Source: Paraburkholderia sp. DHOC27
GTDB lineage: Bacteria > Pseudomonadota > Gammaproteobacteria > Burkholderiales > Burkholderiaceae
Assembly: GCF_003429005.1 (NCBI RefSeq)
Contig: NZ_QVQV01000008.1
Coordinates: forward strand, 124,001-188,000
Reading direction: 5' to 3'
Length of the DNA stretch: 64,000 nt
Under the pieces are notes generated by a model that ran no database searches, was not told where the DNA came from, and was given only the letters and a program-made list of their open reading frames with translations. This document shows positions 27,095 through 35,327 of this stretch, piece after piece (position 1 is the stretch's first letter; every line of letters begins with the position of its first letter). The position numbers were made by a program, and so were the translations under genes.

Positions 27095-28195
27095 TCAAGC
27101 GCCCTTTGCAATGGCGCGCTTTCGAGTGCCCTGCTTTTCCGTCGCTTTCGTTGCGGTAGCGCGCGTGGCCTTCGCCGTGGTGGTACGCGGCCTCGCAGCG
27201 CCCACCGAAGCGCGCATCGTCACCGTCACGGGAAACTCGCGGAATATCTCCCACGCTGTGCCATAGCATTGGTTGATCAGCCAGCGCACTGCGTTTTGCG
27301 TGAGGTCCGCAGTGGGAATGTGCACCGAAGTCAGCGCCGGCGCGGCGTAGGCGGCGGAATAGTCATCGTCGTAGCCGATCACCGACACATCGCCCGGCAC
27401 TGCAATGCCCGCCTGTTGCAGACACGCGAGCGCACTCACGGCCATCGTATCGTTCGCACAAAAAAGCCCTGTAAACGGACGTTTCATGTCGAGCAACTGC
27501 CGCGTCGCCGCATAGCCGCCTTCGGGCGAAAAGTCCGAGTCGATCAGCGTCACGGCGTCACGCTCGATGCCGCAACGAGCGAGTTCCGCGAAAAAGCCGT
27601 CGATCCGCGCCACGTTGTCCGACGCGGTGGCGGGCCCGGCGATCACCGCGATCTCGCGATGACCGTGTTCGAACAGCGTGCGCGCCGCCAGTTCGCCGCC
27701 ACGATAATGGTCTGCACAAAACGAGGCCTCGGGCAACTGCTCGAAGCCGCGATTGAGAAACACCATCTTGGGATGCATGCGATGCAGCAGGATCAGGTCT
27801 TCGTCGTGCAGGTCATGGCTGATCACGACCACACCGTCGCAATCGCGGGCAATCAGAAAACGCACGGCTTCCATTGCCTGTTCGCGTGGCGACGATTCCC
27901 CACAACCGGTCGCCACCACGACGTGACGATGCACGACGCGCAACTCGATATCAGTCTGTTTGAGAATGGTGCCGTAATACGAGCCGAAAAAAGTCGGGAC
28001 GAACAGGCCGATCATGCCGAGCGATTGCGTCGCCATCGCGCGGCCAATCGACGACGGCCGGAAGTTGAGCGCTTCGATTGCGGCCTGCACGCGACGTGCG
28101 GCATCGGCCGACACCGGCCCTTTGCCGGAAATCGCCCGCGATGCCGTCGACATGCCGACACCCGCCAGCTCCGCCACGTCTTTCAAGGTTGCCAC
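27095..28195 (-). CDS. LacI-family repressor of the beta-glucoside operon
   Basis: 366 residues from a GTG at 28195 with CGGAG upstream. The N-terminal HTH ATLKDVAELAGVGMSTASRAIS and hinge helix NFRPSSIGRAMA are typical LacI/CelR sequences. A periplasmic-binding-like ligand domain follows (MIGLFVPTFFGSYYG...FCANDTMAVSALACLQQAG). The C-terminal 25 residues are Lys/Thr/Ala-rich (TTTAKATRATATKATEKQG), an unusual basic tail. It is the last gene of the beta-glucosidase/ABC operon, 22 bases after the ATPase gene. It probably binds the palindrome at 33974-33989 and releases it on binding a glucoside or its product. Confidence 0.93.
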   Translation of the reverse strand: MATLKDVAELAGVGMSTASRAISGKGPVSADAARRVQAAIEALNFRPSSIGRAMATQSLGMIGLFVPTFFGSYYGTILKQTDIELRVVHRHVVVATGCGESSPREQAMEAVRFLIARDCDGVVVISHDLHDEDLILLHRMHPKMVFLNRGFEQLPEASFCADHYRGGELAARTLFEHGHREIAVIAGPATASDNVARIDGFFAELARCGIERDAVTLIDSDFSPEGGYAATRQLLDMKRPFTGLFCANDTMAVSALACLQQAGIAVPGDVSVIGYDDDYSAAYAAPALTSVHIPTADLTQNAVRWLINQCYGTAWEIFREFPVTVTMRASVGAARPRTTTAKATRATATKATEKQGTRKRAIAKGA

Positions 28196-28217
28196 ACATG
28201 CTCCGTCGAACCAGCCG

Positions 28218-29330
28218 TTACAGACGGGCGCCACTAGCCTCGTCGAACAGCGAAATATGGGCACTGTCGAGCGAAAAGGTACAGGTCTCACCCACGGCCA
28301 GCGGTGTCTTGTCCTGATCGATCGACGCGATCTGGGCGTCATGATAATCGAGCCAAATCACGCGGTGGTTGCCCATCGGCTCGACGAGCGACACCTTGCC
28401 GCTGTGCGCGGCGCCGCTCCCGTTCGATGCCACCGCCGCGGCCGCCCGCACATCCTCGGGGCGTATGCCCAGCACGCAGGGCAGCGCCTTATCGTGCGAC
28501 GCCGGCATCTGCCTGAACGGATAGCGCGAGACATCCAGATCGAGATGCGGCGTGCGAAAGCGAATGGTCTCACCGCTGCGCTCCAGACGGCCTTGCAGCA
28601 TATTCATGGCCGGCGAGCCGAGAAAGGTGGCAACGAACAGATTGTCCGGCCGCGCGTACACCTCCGCAGGCGTGCCGAACTGCTGGATCACGCCGCCACG
28701 CATCACGGCCATGCGCGTGGCGAGCGTCATCGCCTCCACCTGGTCGTGCGTCACGTAGATCATCGTGGCACCAAGCCGCTGATGCAGTTGCTTCAACTCG
28801 CGCCGCAACTCGGTGCGCAGTTTTGCGTCGAGGTTCGAGAGCGGCTCGTCGAACAGGAATACGTCCGCCTCGCGCACAATGGCGCGGCCAATCGCAACCC
28901 GCTGACGTTGCCCGCCTGAGAGTTGCGCCGGCTTGCGTTTGAGGAGCGGCCCGAGTTGCAGCATTTCCGAGGCGCGCGTCACACGCCGGTCGATCTCCGC
29001 CTTCGGCGTGCCGTTGATTCGCAATCCGAACGACAGATTGCGCTCCACACTCATGGTCGGATACAACGCATACGATTGAAACACGAGCGCGATGCGGCGA
29101 TCTTTCGGATCGGCCCAGGTCATATCCTGACCGCCTATTTCGATGCTGCCGTCCGCGACATCGATCAACCCTGCAATGCTGTGCAGCAAGGTGGATTTGC
29201 CGCAACCCGACGGCCCGAGCAGCACGACAAATTCGCCTGCGTTCACATCGAGATCGAGTTCGTCGATGATCGTATTCGCGCCCAGCTCGATACGCAGATT
29301 GCGGATCGATACGTTCGATACGTTGGTCAT
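28218..29330 (-). CDS. ABC sugar transporter ATPase (MalK/UgpC/MsmK family)
   Basis: 370 residues. Walker A GPSGCGKSTL, Q-loop VFQSYALYP, signature LSGGQRQRVAIGRAI, Walker B VFLFDEPLSNLDAKLR and the switch HDQVEAMTLA are all present. The C-terminal third forms the MalK-type regulatory OB domain (LGIRPEDVR). It would energise the two permeases encoded upstream, with which it is spaced by 3 bases. MalK-type ATPases often serve several sugar porters. Confidence 0.94.
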   Translation of the reverse strand: MTNVSNVSIRNLRIELGANTIIDELDLDVNAGEFVVLLGPSGCGKSTLLHSIAGLIDVADGSIEIGGQDMTWADPKDRRIALVFQSYALYPTMSVERNLSFGLRINGTPKAEIDRRVTRASEMLQLGPLLKRKPAQLSGGQRQRVAIGRAIVREADVFLFDEPLSNLDAKLRTELRRELKQLHQRLGATMIYVTHDQVEAMTLATRMAVMRGGVIQQFGTPAEVYARPDNLFVATFLGSPAMNMLQGRLERSGETIRFRTPHLDLDVSRYPFRQMPASHDKALPCVLGIRPEDVRAAAAVASNGSGAAHSGKVSLVEPMGNHRVIWLDYHDAQIASIDQDKTPLAVGETCTFSLDSAHISLFDEASGARL

Positions 29331-29333
29331 GCA

Positions 29334-30254
29334 CTATCCCTTGACTGCGCCGGAAGCAATGCCGCGCACAAACCAGCGGCCCGAGACGAAATAAATGGCG
29401 AGCGGCACCATCGAGGTCAAAATGGTCGCCGCCATGTTCACGTTGTAAAGGCGTTCACCCGTGGTCGTGTTGATGATGTTGTTCAGTTGCACCGTCATCG
29501 GCAGATTCTTGGTGCCCGCAAACACGAGCCCCAGAATGAAGTCGTTCCAGATGCCCGTCACCTGCATGATCACCGCGACCACGATGATGGGCGTGGACAT
29601 GGGCAACATCAGTTGCAGGAAAATCCGCCAGAAACCGCCGCCGTCGATGCGCGCGGCCTTGAACAGTTCGAGCGGAATCGACGCGTAGTAGTTGCGAAAC
29701 AGCAGCGTCATGATCGGCATGCCGAAGATCGTATGAATCACCACGATGCCCGGCAACGAACTGAACAGATGCACGCTCGCCAGCACGCGCACCAGCGGGT
29801 ACACCATCACCTGCACGGGAATGAAGGCGCCCATCAAGAGGACGGCGAACAGCACCCCTGCCCCACGCGGCCGCCAGAACGACAGCGCGTAGCCATTCAC
29901 AGCGCCCACCGCGATGGAGAGGATCGTGCTGGGCACGACGATACGCACCGAGTTCCAGAATCCCACCTGAATGCCGTTGCAGTCGAGCCCCGTACAGGCG
30001 GTCTCCCACGCGTCGCGCCACGGCGCGAGCGTGAAATGCGCGGGCAACGCGAGCATGTTGCCCAGACGAATCTCCGTCATGGGTTTAACGGAGGTCACCA
30101 GCATCACGTAGAGCGGCAACAGGAAAAACAAGGCGGCGGTCAGCAGGAACGCGTAGACACCAAGCCGGGCCGGCGTGAAGCGGGCGCGCCGTTTGCGCGC
30201 GGCGGGTCTTCCTGCAACGGGACGGGTGGCAGCAACCGGACGAGCGCTATTCAT
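29334..30254 (-). CDS. ABC sugar permease (MalG-like)
   Basis: 306 residues; the ATG at 30254 shares a base with the TGA of the preceding permease (TGATG). Six membrane helices. The EAA loop EAA-like segment ASIPLELFKAARIDGGGFWRIFLQLMLPM is the ATPase docking site. The N-terminus has a basic, Ala/Arg-rich extension (RPAARKRRARFTP). Inner-membrane partner of the MalF-like permease. Confidence 0.94.
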   Translation of the reverse strand: MNSARPVAATRPVAGRPAARKRRARFTPARLGVYAFLLTAALFFLLPLYVMLVTSVKPMTEIRLGNMLALPAHFTLAPWRDAWETACTGLDCNGIQVGFWNSVRIVVPSTILSIAVGAVNGYALSFWRPRGAGVLFAVLLMGAFIPVQVMVYPLVRVLASVHLFSSLPGIVVIHTIFGMPIMTLLFRNYYASIPLELFKAARIDGGGFWRIFLQLMLPMSTPIIVVAVIMQVTGIWNDFILGLVFAGTKNLPMTVQLNNIINTTTGERLYNVNMAATILTSMVPLAIYFVSGRWFVRGIASGAVKG

Positions 30255-31189
30255 CAGACGTCCTTTTTGAAAGCCGTACGGCTGCGGATATAGAAGAACG
30301 GCGCAAGTATGGCGAGTACCGTGGTCAGCAAGACGATGGAGGCTGCCGAGGCGAGGCCGATGTTGGCGCGGCCAAACAGATAGTCCATGATGAACTTGGC
30401 GGGCACCTCGCTCGCTGTGCCTGGGCCGCCCTGGGTCATCGCCACTACTGCGTCGTACAGCTTTACCACCATCACGAACAGCAGCACGAAGGCGGTGGAC
30501 ATGGACGTCTTGAGCATCGGCACGACGATGCTGGCATACACGCGCCAACGCGGAATGCCGTCTATGCGCGCGGCTTTCCAGATTTCGTCGTCGATGCCGC
30601 GCAAGCCGGCCAGCAACAACGCCATCACGAGGCCCGATGCCTGCCACACCGTCGCGATCACCAGCGTGTAGATCACGAAGTCCTGATCGACGATCCAGTC
30701 AAAGCGTGCGTGCGCAAAACCCATTCGATGCAGGATCTGCTGCACGCCCAGTTCCGGATTGAGAATCCACTGCCAGACCAGACCCGTGGCGACGAACGAC
30801 ATCGCATACGGATACAGGAACACCGTACGCAATGCACCTTCGGCCACGACCCGTTGATCAATGAAGATGGCGAGCAGCAGCCCGATCACCATGCACGCGA
30901 CGATGAAGCACACCCCGTACGCGACGATGTGCTGCAGCGACACCATCCAGCGATCGTTATGAAACAGATGCACGTACTGCGATACGCCGGCGAAGCGGTC
31001 CGACGGAAAGGTGCGCGACAGCGTGAACGAAACCTTCGCAGTCCACAGCATGGTGCCGAGGTATGCAAAGACGACTGTCGCTACCATCGGCAGCAACGCC
31101 AGCCAGGCGGCCAGCGGCCAGCGCCGGCCAAGCGGTTTTTTCCGCCTGACCGTGCTGCCCGCCGCCGACGTCAACCCAAGTGCGCGCAT
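30254..31189 (-). CDS. ABC sugar permease (MalF/UgpA-like)
   Basis: 311 residues with six TM helices. The docking loop GIDDEIWKAARIDGIPRWRVYASIVVPML matches the ABC sugar permease consensus. It begins 8 bases after the binding-protein gene. Together with the MalG-like protein it forms the membrane channel of the beta-glucoside importer. Confidence 0.94.
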   Translation of the reverse strand: MRALGLTSAAGSTVRRKKPLGRRWPLAAWLALLPMVATVVFAYLGTMLWTAKVSFTLSRTFPSDRFAGVSQYVHLFHNDRWMVSLQHIVAYGVCFIVACMVIGLLLAIFIDQRVVAEGALRTVFLYPYAMSFVATGLVWQWILNPELGVQQILHRMGFAHARFDWIVDQDFVIYTLVIATVWQASGLVMALLLAGLRGIDDEIWKAARIDGIPRWRVYASIVVPMLKTSMSTAFVLLFVMVVKLYDAVVAMTQGGPGTASEVPAKFIMDYLFGRANIGLASAASIVLLTTVLAILAPFFYIRSRTAFKKDV

Positions 31190-31197
31190 CGTGACGC

Positions 31198-32436
31198 TCA
31201 GCTCTTCAGCGCGCTGGCAAACGCCTTTTGCGCATCGTCGACCGACTCGTTCTTGTTCCAGAAGTTGGTGATGACATCCGTCAGTGCGCCTTGCACGTCA
31301 GGCGAAATCAACATTTCCGGATTCGGCAACTGGCGCGATTTGTCTTTCATGATCGCAATGCCCTCTTTCGCGCACATGTCGAGACTCGAGCTATCCACGT
31401 CCGGACGAATCGGAATCGAGCCTTTCTTCGCGCTAAAGGCAACCTGTGCGGCAGGCGAAGTCATCACCGTGGCCAGCAGGTTTTGCGCCTTCACCTGTTC
31501 GGCGTTATCCGTCTTCGGGAACACGAACACGTCACCCGCCACCATATACGGCGAATGCGGGCCAAAACCCGGGAAGCAGCCAAAGTCTTTACCCGGCACC
31601 TGATTGGCTGCCGAAAACTCGCCCTTGGCCCAGTCGCCCATGATCTGCATGCCGGCCTTGCCGGAAATCACTAGCGCCGTGGCGTCGTTCCAGTTACGTC
31701 CCGGCGAGCCCGGATCGACGTAGTTGTGCAAACGCTTGAAGGTGGTCAGCACATTCTTGAAGGCCGGCGAATTCACCGCGTTCTGATCACGATCGCGATA
31801 GACCTTCATATACAGGTCCGTGCCGCCGACATCGGCAAACACCGCGTCGAAGGTAATCTTCTCCTGCCACGCCTGGCCGCCGAGCGCGAGTGGAATCATG
31901 CCCGCCGCTTTCAGCTTGTCGAGGTCCGCGAACAGTTCATCGAAAGTTTGCGGCTCACCCGCGATACCTGCTTTCTTGAAGGCCGGCTTCGAATAGAAGA
32001 ACCAGTCCTGCATGTGGATGTCGACAGGCGCGGCGTAGAAATGGCCGTTCACCTTGATCGATTCGAGAATCGACTGCGGGAAGATGGTGTTCCAGTTTTC
32101 CTTGGCGGCCACCGCGTCCACGTTGTTGAGCATGCCCTGATCGATCAGGTCGTGAAACTGCTTGGACGTATTGAACTGCGCGGCGGTGGGTGGATCGCCG
32201 CCGACGATGCGGTTAATGGCCGTCGAACGCGCCTGATCCGCGCCCGCCACCGCGTTGTCGACCCACTGACCGCCCGCCTTGTCATAGGCATCCGCGAACT
32301 GGCGAATCGCGGCAGATTCACCGCCCGAGGTCCACCAGTGGATCACATTGGCTTTCAGCGGATCGGCGTGCGCCACGATACCGTTGAGCGCCAGTGCGAG
32401 GGCGATACCGCTCAAGACTTTCTTCCTGCTGTTCAT
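31198..32436 (-). CDS. Carbohydrate ABC transporter substrate-binding protein
   Basis: 412 residues. Signal peptide of about 24 residues ends AHADPLKA. The mature protein is a family-1 sugar-binding protein: NVIHWWTSGGESAAIRQFADAY and the ligand-cleft region VDIHMQDWFFYSKPAFKKAG, then GDWAKGEF. Linked beta-glucosidase predicts a beta-linked disaccharide such as cellobiose or gentiobiose, but this is inference. It follows the glucosidase gene by 74 bases. Confidence 0.94.
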   Translation of the reverse strand: MNSRKKVLSGIALALALNGIVAHADPLKANVIHWWTSGGESAAIRQFADAYDKAGGQWVDNAVAGADQARSTAINRIVGGDPPTAAQFNTSKQFHDLIDQGMLNNVDAVAAKENWNTIFPQSILESIKVNGHFYAAPVDIHMQDWFFYSKPAFKKAGIAGEPQTFDELFADLDKLKAAGMIPLALGGQAWQEKITFDAVFADVGGTDLYMKVYRDRDQNAVNSPAFKNVLTTFKRLHNYVDPGSPGRNWNDATALVISGKAGMQIMGDWAKGEFSAANQVPGKDFGCFPGFGPHSPYMVAGDVFVFPKTDNAEQVKAQNLLATVMTSPAAQVAFSAKKGSIPIRPDVDSSSLDMCAKEGIAIMKDKSRQLPNPEMLISPDVQGALTDVITNFWNKNESVDDAQKAFASALKS

Positions 32437-32510
32437 TCCGTCTCCTCCAGGCTTTGCGCCTTTGTTTCAGGCCGACATACAAACCAGCTTGGTGCAATCA
32501 GTTGCGTTTT

Positions 32511-33902
32511 TCAGTTGCGTTCCTTCCGCTCCGCAAGAAACTTTGCGATCAGTTCCGCGCTATGTTTGACGGTGCGTTTCTGCGTTTCATAGTCCACATG
32601 CACGACACCGAAACGCCGCTCGTAACCAAACGCCCATTCGAAGTTATCCATCAGCGACCAGACGAAATAGCCGCGAATATCCACACCGGCCTTGATCGCG
32701 CTATCCACTGCGGCCAGGTGGCGCTTCAGAAACGAAATACGCTGCGGGTCCTCGACGCGGCCGTCAATCACTTCGTCGTCCGAAGCCATGCCGTTTTCGG
32801 TGATATAGATGGGCGGCAGATTCGCATACGTCTGCTTGAAACCGATCAGCAGATCGCGCAAACCGTCAGGGTAGACTTCCCAACCCATCTGCGTGCGCTC
32901 GACGTCCGGCAGCGGCACCTCCGTGAAACCATGTGCGCCGTCACTCTTTACATTAGTGCGGAAGTAATAGTTGATGCCAAGGAAATCGATCGGCGCGGCA
33001 ATCGTCTTCAGGTCGCCCTCGAGCACGAGAGGCTTCGTGCCGGGCCAGAGTTCGAACAGATCCTCAGGGTACGCGCCCTTCAGCAACGGGTCGAGAATCC
33101 ACGCGTTATGCTGCACCTCGAACAGGTGCGCGGCGCGGCGATCTTCCGCACTCTCCGAATTCGCCGTACCGCGGCCAATATTCGCGACGATGCCCTTCAT
33201 GGAAGCCGGATCGTTGGCGCGCAGGATCGGCACCGCAAGTCCATGTCCGAGCAGCAGATGATGCATGGCCTGCGTCGCAAAGCGATCGTTCGCGAGACCC
33301 GGCGCATGATGGCCGTTGCCGTAGCCAAGGTAAGCGGAACACCACGGTTCGTTGAGCGTCGCCCACGCATCCACCTGACCCGCCAGTTCGCGGCTCATCA
33401 GGTCGGCGTAGTCCGCGAAACGATAGGCCGTATCACGATTAAGCCAGCCACCGCGATCTTCCAGATGCTGCGGCAAATCCCAGTGATACAGCGTGACGAA
33501 CGTCTTGAGGCCCTTTTCCTTGAGGCGCCCGAGCAGCCGCTTGTAGAAATCGAGGCCCTTCTGATTCGGGCGCCCCGCTTCGTCCATCACGCGTGGCCAC
33601 GCAATGGACAGGCGGTACGCTTCGAAGTTGAGTCCCGACAGCAGATCGAAGTCGGATTCCCAACGGTGATAGTGATCGCAGGCAACCTCGCCGGTATCGC
33701 CCGCCAACACTTTGCCTGGCGTTGCGGAGAACGTGTCCCAGATGGAGGGCAAGCGGCCGTCTTCGTTGATCGCACCTTCGATCTGGTACGAGGCGGTTGC
33801 TGCGCCGAGCAGGAAGTTTTTGCGCCAGAGCGCGGAGTCCGCCGGCGGCGAGAACGGATCACTGTTCACACCGGGGGACAAAGCAGATGCGTCGTTTGCC
33901 AC
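32511..33902 (-). CDS. bglB: GH1 beta-glucosidase
   Basis: 463 residues from a GTG at 33902, chosen because CAGGAGAATCC sits just upstream. An ATG at 33989 in the same frame would overlap the operator palindrome and has no ribosome site. It is a TIM-barrel GH1 enzyme: substrate-entry motif FLLGAATASYQIEGA, acid/base E185 in TLNEPW, nucleophile E369 in YITENG, plus NYYFRTNV. It cleaves beta-glucosides in the cytoplasm, releasing glucose. No signal peptide. First gene of the operon with the matching ABC importer. Confidence 0.95.
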   Translation of the reverse strand: MANDASALSPGVNSDPFSPPADSALWRKNFLLGAATASYQIEGAINEDGRLPSIWDTFSATPGKVLAGDTGEVACDHYHRWESDFDLLSGLNFEAYRLSIAWPRVMDEAGRPNQKGLDFYKRLLGRLKEKGLKTFVTLYHWDLPQHLEDRGGWLNRDTAYRFADYADLMSRELAGQVDAWATLNEPWCSAYLGYGNGHHAPGLANDRFATQAMHHLLLGHGLAVPILRANDPASMKGIVANIGRGTANSESAEDRRAAHLFEVQHNAWILDPLLKGAYPEDLFELWPGTKPLVLEGDLKTIAAPIDFLGINYYFRTNVKSDGAHGFTEVPLPDVERTQMGWEVYPDGLRDLLIGFKQTYANLPPIYITENGMASDDEVIDGRVEDPQRISFLKRHLAAVDSAIKAGVDIRGYFVWSLMDNFEWAFGYERRFGVVHVDYETQKRTVKHSAELIAKFLAERKERN

Positions 33903-33973
33903 GGATTCTCCTGTACTGCGCAAGGTGATTGAACCGGGATGGTGAGCGCCCTCACGCTCCTTGCCGGAGCGGA

Positions 33974-33989
33974 GTGGAAGCGCTTCCAC
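33974..33989. promoter_or_regulatory. Perfect 16-bp LacI-type operator upstream of beta-glucosidase
   Basis: GTGGAAGCGCTTCCAC is a perfect palindrome with the central CG step and AAGCGCTT core typical of LacI/GalR/CelR-family operators. It lies 72 bases before the GTG start of the glucosidase, where a repressor would block promoter clearance. The LacI-family regulator at the operon's far end is the natural ligand. Confidence 0.85.
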
Positions 33990-34321
33990 AAGACCTGCGC
34001 ACGATAGCAGTCGTGAAAACGTCGCAGCAATCAGGGTTTGTCTGGATAGGGTTGCGGGGCGTGGAATTCAGCCTTGTCTGCCGCTGTTCGACACGCGTCA
34101 CGAGCGTGACATGAATCGACATAATTCCTGAATGGAGTCGCGCGGGCCATTCCCCCATACTCGCTTCTGCTGACGGTGTGCCTGAAAGCGCACACGCGAT
34201 CAGCAAGGGTATCGAGTATGAACGCGAGCGCGGAAGAAACGTCATCCTGCAGGTTCGCAATCATCGGACGATATAAGTTCAGGCGAATGGCGGCACACGT
34301 GTCGCACACAGGATCAGCACC
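33990..34321. other. Divergent intergenic region: glucosidase operon and DUF4410 gene
   Basis: About 330 bases. Contains an imperfect dyad GTCACG-AG-CGTGAC (34097-34110) that resembles a minor regulatory repeat. Otherwise nothing beyond presumed promoters is recognised. Confidence 0.4.
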
Positions 34322-35104
34322 ATGTTCACTTCAATTCAGACGGTAGCGAAAAAAAGCACGCGCGCTGTATGCGCAGCAGGGTTGGTGGTTTGCGCGTTGC
34401 TTGCGGGTTGCGCAGGCGGCACGGTCACGAATGCAACGACGTATCCGGCGACGCACTTGAGCGCATCCGAAGCAAAACCCGAAACGATTTACGTATACGC
34501 GTTCGACTGCGACCCGAGCCAGGTGAAGCTCGACAACACCGGTGTCGTGCAGAAGATCGAGTCGCAGTTCAAGCCGGCCACGCCGGAACAAAAGCAGGTA
34601 GAGCAGGCCACCCAGGTTCGCGAACAGGTGGCCAACGAAATCGTGCGCCAGTTGCAGTCCATGGGTCTGCCTGCCGTTCGCGCGGATGTCCCCGCGCCTG
34701 CCAATCAAAACGTCCTGATCGTGCAAGGCAGATTCGACACCATCGATTCAGGCAACCGCCGCCGCCGCATGTTGATTGGTCTGGGTGCGGGCAAGAGCGA
34801 ATTGAGCAGCACGGTACAGCTTTTCTACAAACCGGCGGGCGATGCACCGCGCCTCGTGCAAAGCTTTGCGGCGAGCGCGGACAGCGGCAAGATGCCTGGC
34901 ATGGTGGAAACAGCGGGGGTCGGCGCAGCAGCAGGACATCTCGCCGCCTCGGGCGCCGCAGGCGCAGGTTTGCACGGCGCCTCCGAGACCAAAAAAGGCG
35001 GGGCCACTGGCGACGCAAAAAATCTGGCTGAGTCCATTGCCAAACAGGTCGCGCAGATCGGCAAGTCGCAGGGATGGGTCGCCGTTGAACATACCCAGGG
35101 CTAG
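34322..35104 (+). CDS. DUF4410 family lipoprotein
   Basis: 260 residues. Signal peptide with lipobox LLAGC, Cys30 acylated. Beyond a Thr-rich spacer the DUF4410 core is present (VREQVANEIVRQLQSMGLPAVRAD...VQGRFDTIDSGNRRRRMLIGLGAGKSELSSTVQLFY), with the GLGAGKS loop characteristic of the family. A Gly/Ala-rich segment (GVGAAAGHLAASGAAGAG) follows. Envelope lipoprotein; function of DUF4410 unknown. An intrinsic terminator lies 74 bases downstream. Confidence 0.9.
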   Translation: MFTSIQTVAKKSTRAVCAAGLVVCALLAGCAGGTVTNATTYPATHLSASEAKPETIYVYAFDCDPSQVKLDNTGVVQKIESQFKPATPEQKQVEQATQVREQVANEIVRQLQSMGLPAVRADVPAPANQNVLIVQGRFDTIDSGNRRRRMLIGLGAGKSELSSTVQLFYKPAGDAPRLVQSFAASADSGKMPGMVETAGVGAAAGHLAASGAAGAGLHGASETKKGGATGDAKNLAESIAKQVAQIGKSQGWVAVEHTQG

Positions 35105-35177
35105 GCAACAGCAAGCTTCCGTTTTCGAAGCCGCTATGGAGACCACTTTGGAGACCGCTCAGGAGGCCACTTAGGAG

Positions 35178-35210
35178 ACCGCTTCGTCATGTCGACGAAG
35201 CGGTTTTTTT
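35178..35210 (+). terminator. Intrinsic terminator after the DUF4410 lipoprotein gene
   Basis: ACCGCTTCGTC (35178-35188) pairs with GACGAAGCGGT (35194-35204), an 11-bp perfect stem with a 5-base loop, followed by a run of seven T on the plus strand. Classic rho-independent terminator. Confidence 0.93.
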
Positions 35211-35327
35211 CATCACGCTCTCGACTAGATTGACTGCGCACACACGGCATTTTTGGTGTCTTTGCGGGTTGCAGCGAGCCCTCTATACTCGGCACCACAC
35301 TTCTGCACGTCGCGCCCTGGAGCCGCA

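Noticed and set aside
32511..33989. Beta-glucosidase starting at ATG 33989
   Set aside because: This start overlaps the operator palindrome and lacks a ribosome site; GTG 33902 has CAGGAG upstream.
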